Assembly (NCBI GenBank): GCA_030601015.1 | Contig: JAUVUO010000093.1 | Coordinates: 1 to 5,642, forward strand | DNA: 5,642 nt | Source of the DNA: Candidatus Omnitrophota bacterium | Lineage (GTDB): Bacteria; Omnitrophota; Gorgyraeia; Duberdicusellales; 4484-171 | Reading direction: 5' to 3' | Shown: positions 4,772-5,642 of the stretch, one piece after another | How positions within the stretch are numbered: position 1 is the stretch's first letter | How the letters are laid out: every line of letters starts with the position of its first letter | Notes under the pieces: model-generated | The model's input: only the letters and a program-made list of their open reading frames with translations | The model's database searches: none | Told to the model about the DNA's origin: nothing | Made by a program: the position numbers and the translations under genes

Positions 4772-5642
4772 TTATTCATAACCTAATTCTTTTAAAATTC
4801 TTGGCCTCTTCTGCCAATCCGCTAATACAGTAACCCAAATATCTAAAAATACCTTTTTCCCATACATATTCTCAATTTCTTTTCTGGAAAGTGTACCTAT
4901 ATGTTTAAGCAACTCTCCTTTTTTACCAATAACTATCATTTTCTGAGATTTTCTTCTTACATAAATATTTGCTTTTATATATACAACATTTTTTTTATTA
5001 TTTATCTCTTCAACATTAACTGCCACAGCATGAGGCAATTCTTCTTTTAAAGCTAAAAATAATTTTTCTCTTATAATATCCGAAATACGAAGTTTTACAG
5101 GAAAATCGGTAACAACTTTATCATCATAATAAGCCGGTCCCTCTGGTATATTTTCAATCAAAACTTGTTTCAACTTATCTATATTCGTTCCTCTTTTAGC
5201 GGAAAGAGGCATATAAGATAGTAATAATTCTTTTTTATCATCCTTTATTTTCCCCTGCCACATACTTAAATACTCATTAAAAAATTTTTCCCCTTTATCA
5301 ACCTTATTTAAAACCATAATTACTTTTATATCCTGGTTACAAATAATATTCATTAACCGTTCTTCTTCTTTGCCAAAATTCCTTGTTACATCAACGACAT
5401 AAAGAATTAAATCGCAACCGTAAATTACACTTTTGGCGACAGTATTTAAATGCTGCGCAAGTTCATCATTGAAATAATGCATTCCCGGGGTGTCCACAAA
5501 AACAACCTGAGAATTTTCTAAATTTAAAATACCTTTTATTTGGTGCCGCGTAGTTTGAGGAATCGGAGATATAATACTTACCTTATCTCCAATTAACGCG
5601 TTTAAAAGCGTTGACTTTCCAACATTAGGCCTTCCCAAAATA
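4772..5642 (-). CDS. era: GTPase Era, 5' end outside the window
   Basis: Era is an essential GTPase that binds the 3' end of 16S rRNA and helps assemble the 30S subunit. About 290 residues are visible, lacking roughly the first 8-12. The frame stays open through the right edge and reads I-L-G-R-P-N-V-G-K-S there, so a start at the TTG of that Leu would be false. Counting from that Leu, the GTPase motifs are G1 GRPNVGKST (2-10), the G2 region PQTTRHQ (27-33), G3 DTPG (49-52), G4 NKVD (111-114) and G5 SAK (146-148). The KH domain follows, with VIGKKG (236-241), and the end ADWQKRPRILKELGYE is typical of the family. TAA closes it at 4772-4774. The methyltransferase gene starts 30 bases later on the same strand, making a ribosome-biogenesis operon likely. 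Confidence 0.97.
   Translation of the reverse strand, partial: ILGRPNVGKSTLLNALIGDKVSIISPIPQTTRHQIKGILNLENSQVVFVDTPGMHYFNDELAQHLNTVAKSVIYGCDLILYVVDVTRNFGKEEERLMNIICNQDIKVIMVLNKVDKGEKFFNEYLSMWQGKIKDDKKELLLSYMPLSAKRGTNIDKLKQVLIENIPEGPAYYDDKVVTDFPVKLRISDIIREKLFLALKEELPHAVAVNVEEINNKKNVVYIKANIYVRRKSQKMIVIGKKGELLKHIGTLSRKEIENMYGKKVFLDIWVTVLADWQKRPRILKELGYE

Noticed and set aside
5636..5638. TTG as the start codon of era
   Set aside because: The frame continues through the window edge, and the TTG encodes the Leu just before GRPNVGKS, which in Era is preceded by several further residues.

Overview
The window is AT-rich (GC roughly 30% by eye). It is organised almost entirely on the minus strand, with one small gene on the plus strand at the left edge. 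The gene set is bacterial: an Era GTPase, a RumA/RlmD-type rRNA methyltransferase, RlmN, a CCA-encoding tRNA-Met, two single-domain PilZ proteins and a TerB-like protein. Stand-alone PilZ proteins, low GC and bacterial-type Shine-Dalgarno sites would fit an uncultured lineage such as Omnitrophota. That placement is an impression from protein style, not something the sequence proves.

Right half (about 2360-5642, read right to left): a translation and ribosome-maturation block. Era is cut by the window edge at its 5' end. It is followed after 30 bases by a 23S rRNA uracil-C5 methyltransferase of the RumA family lacking a TRAM domain, then after 16 bases by RlmN, then after about 90 bases by an elongator tRNA-Met(CAU). 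Era assembles the 30S subunit, the two methyltransferases modify 23S rRNA (RlmN also tRNA), and the tRNA serves translation, so the block is functionally coherent. None of the two complete protein genes here has a clear Shine-Dalgarno site.

Left half (about 235-2350, read right to left): an accessory, probably signalling region. It contains PilZ protein 2 (1650-1979), a 356-base gap, PilZ protein 1 (961-1293), a TerB-like protein (428-916) and a decayed 3' remnant of a small cupin gene (235-369). PilZ domains normally bind cyclic di-GMP, and both proteins keep the RxxxR and (D/N)xSxxG motifs. The two long gaps hold candidate regulatory DNA: a perfect 12-base palindrome of the LacI/CcpA operator type beside a -35-like box upstream of PilZ 2, a second 12-base palindrome, a mini-ORF whose stop overlaps the PilZ 2 ribosome binding site, and a TATAAT box preceding a long leader for PilZ 1.

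Left edge, plus strand: a well-supported 55-residue lysine-rich protein (66-233) with a strong ribosome binding site, function unknown.

I did not find a CRISPR array, an insertion sequence or an obviously new multi-gene system. The less ordinary items are the small basic protein, the cupin remnant, the regulatory architecture around PilZ 2 and a possible second TerB-like tail fragment.
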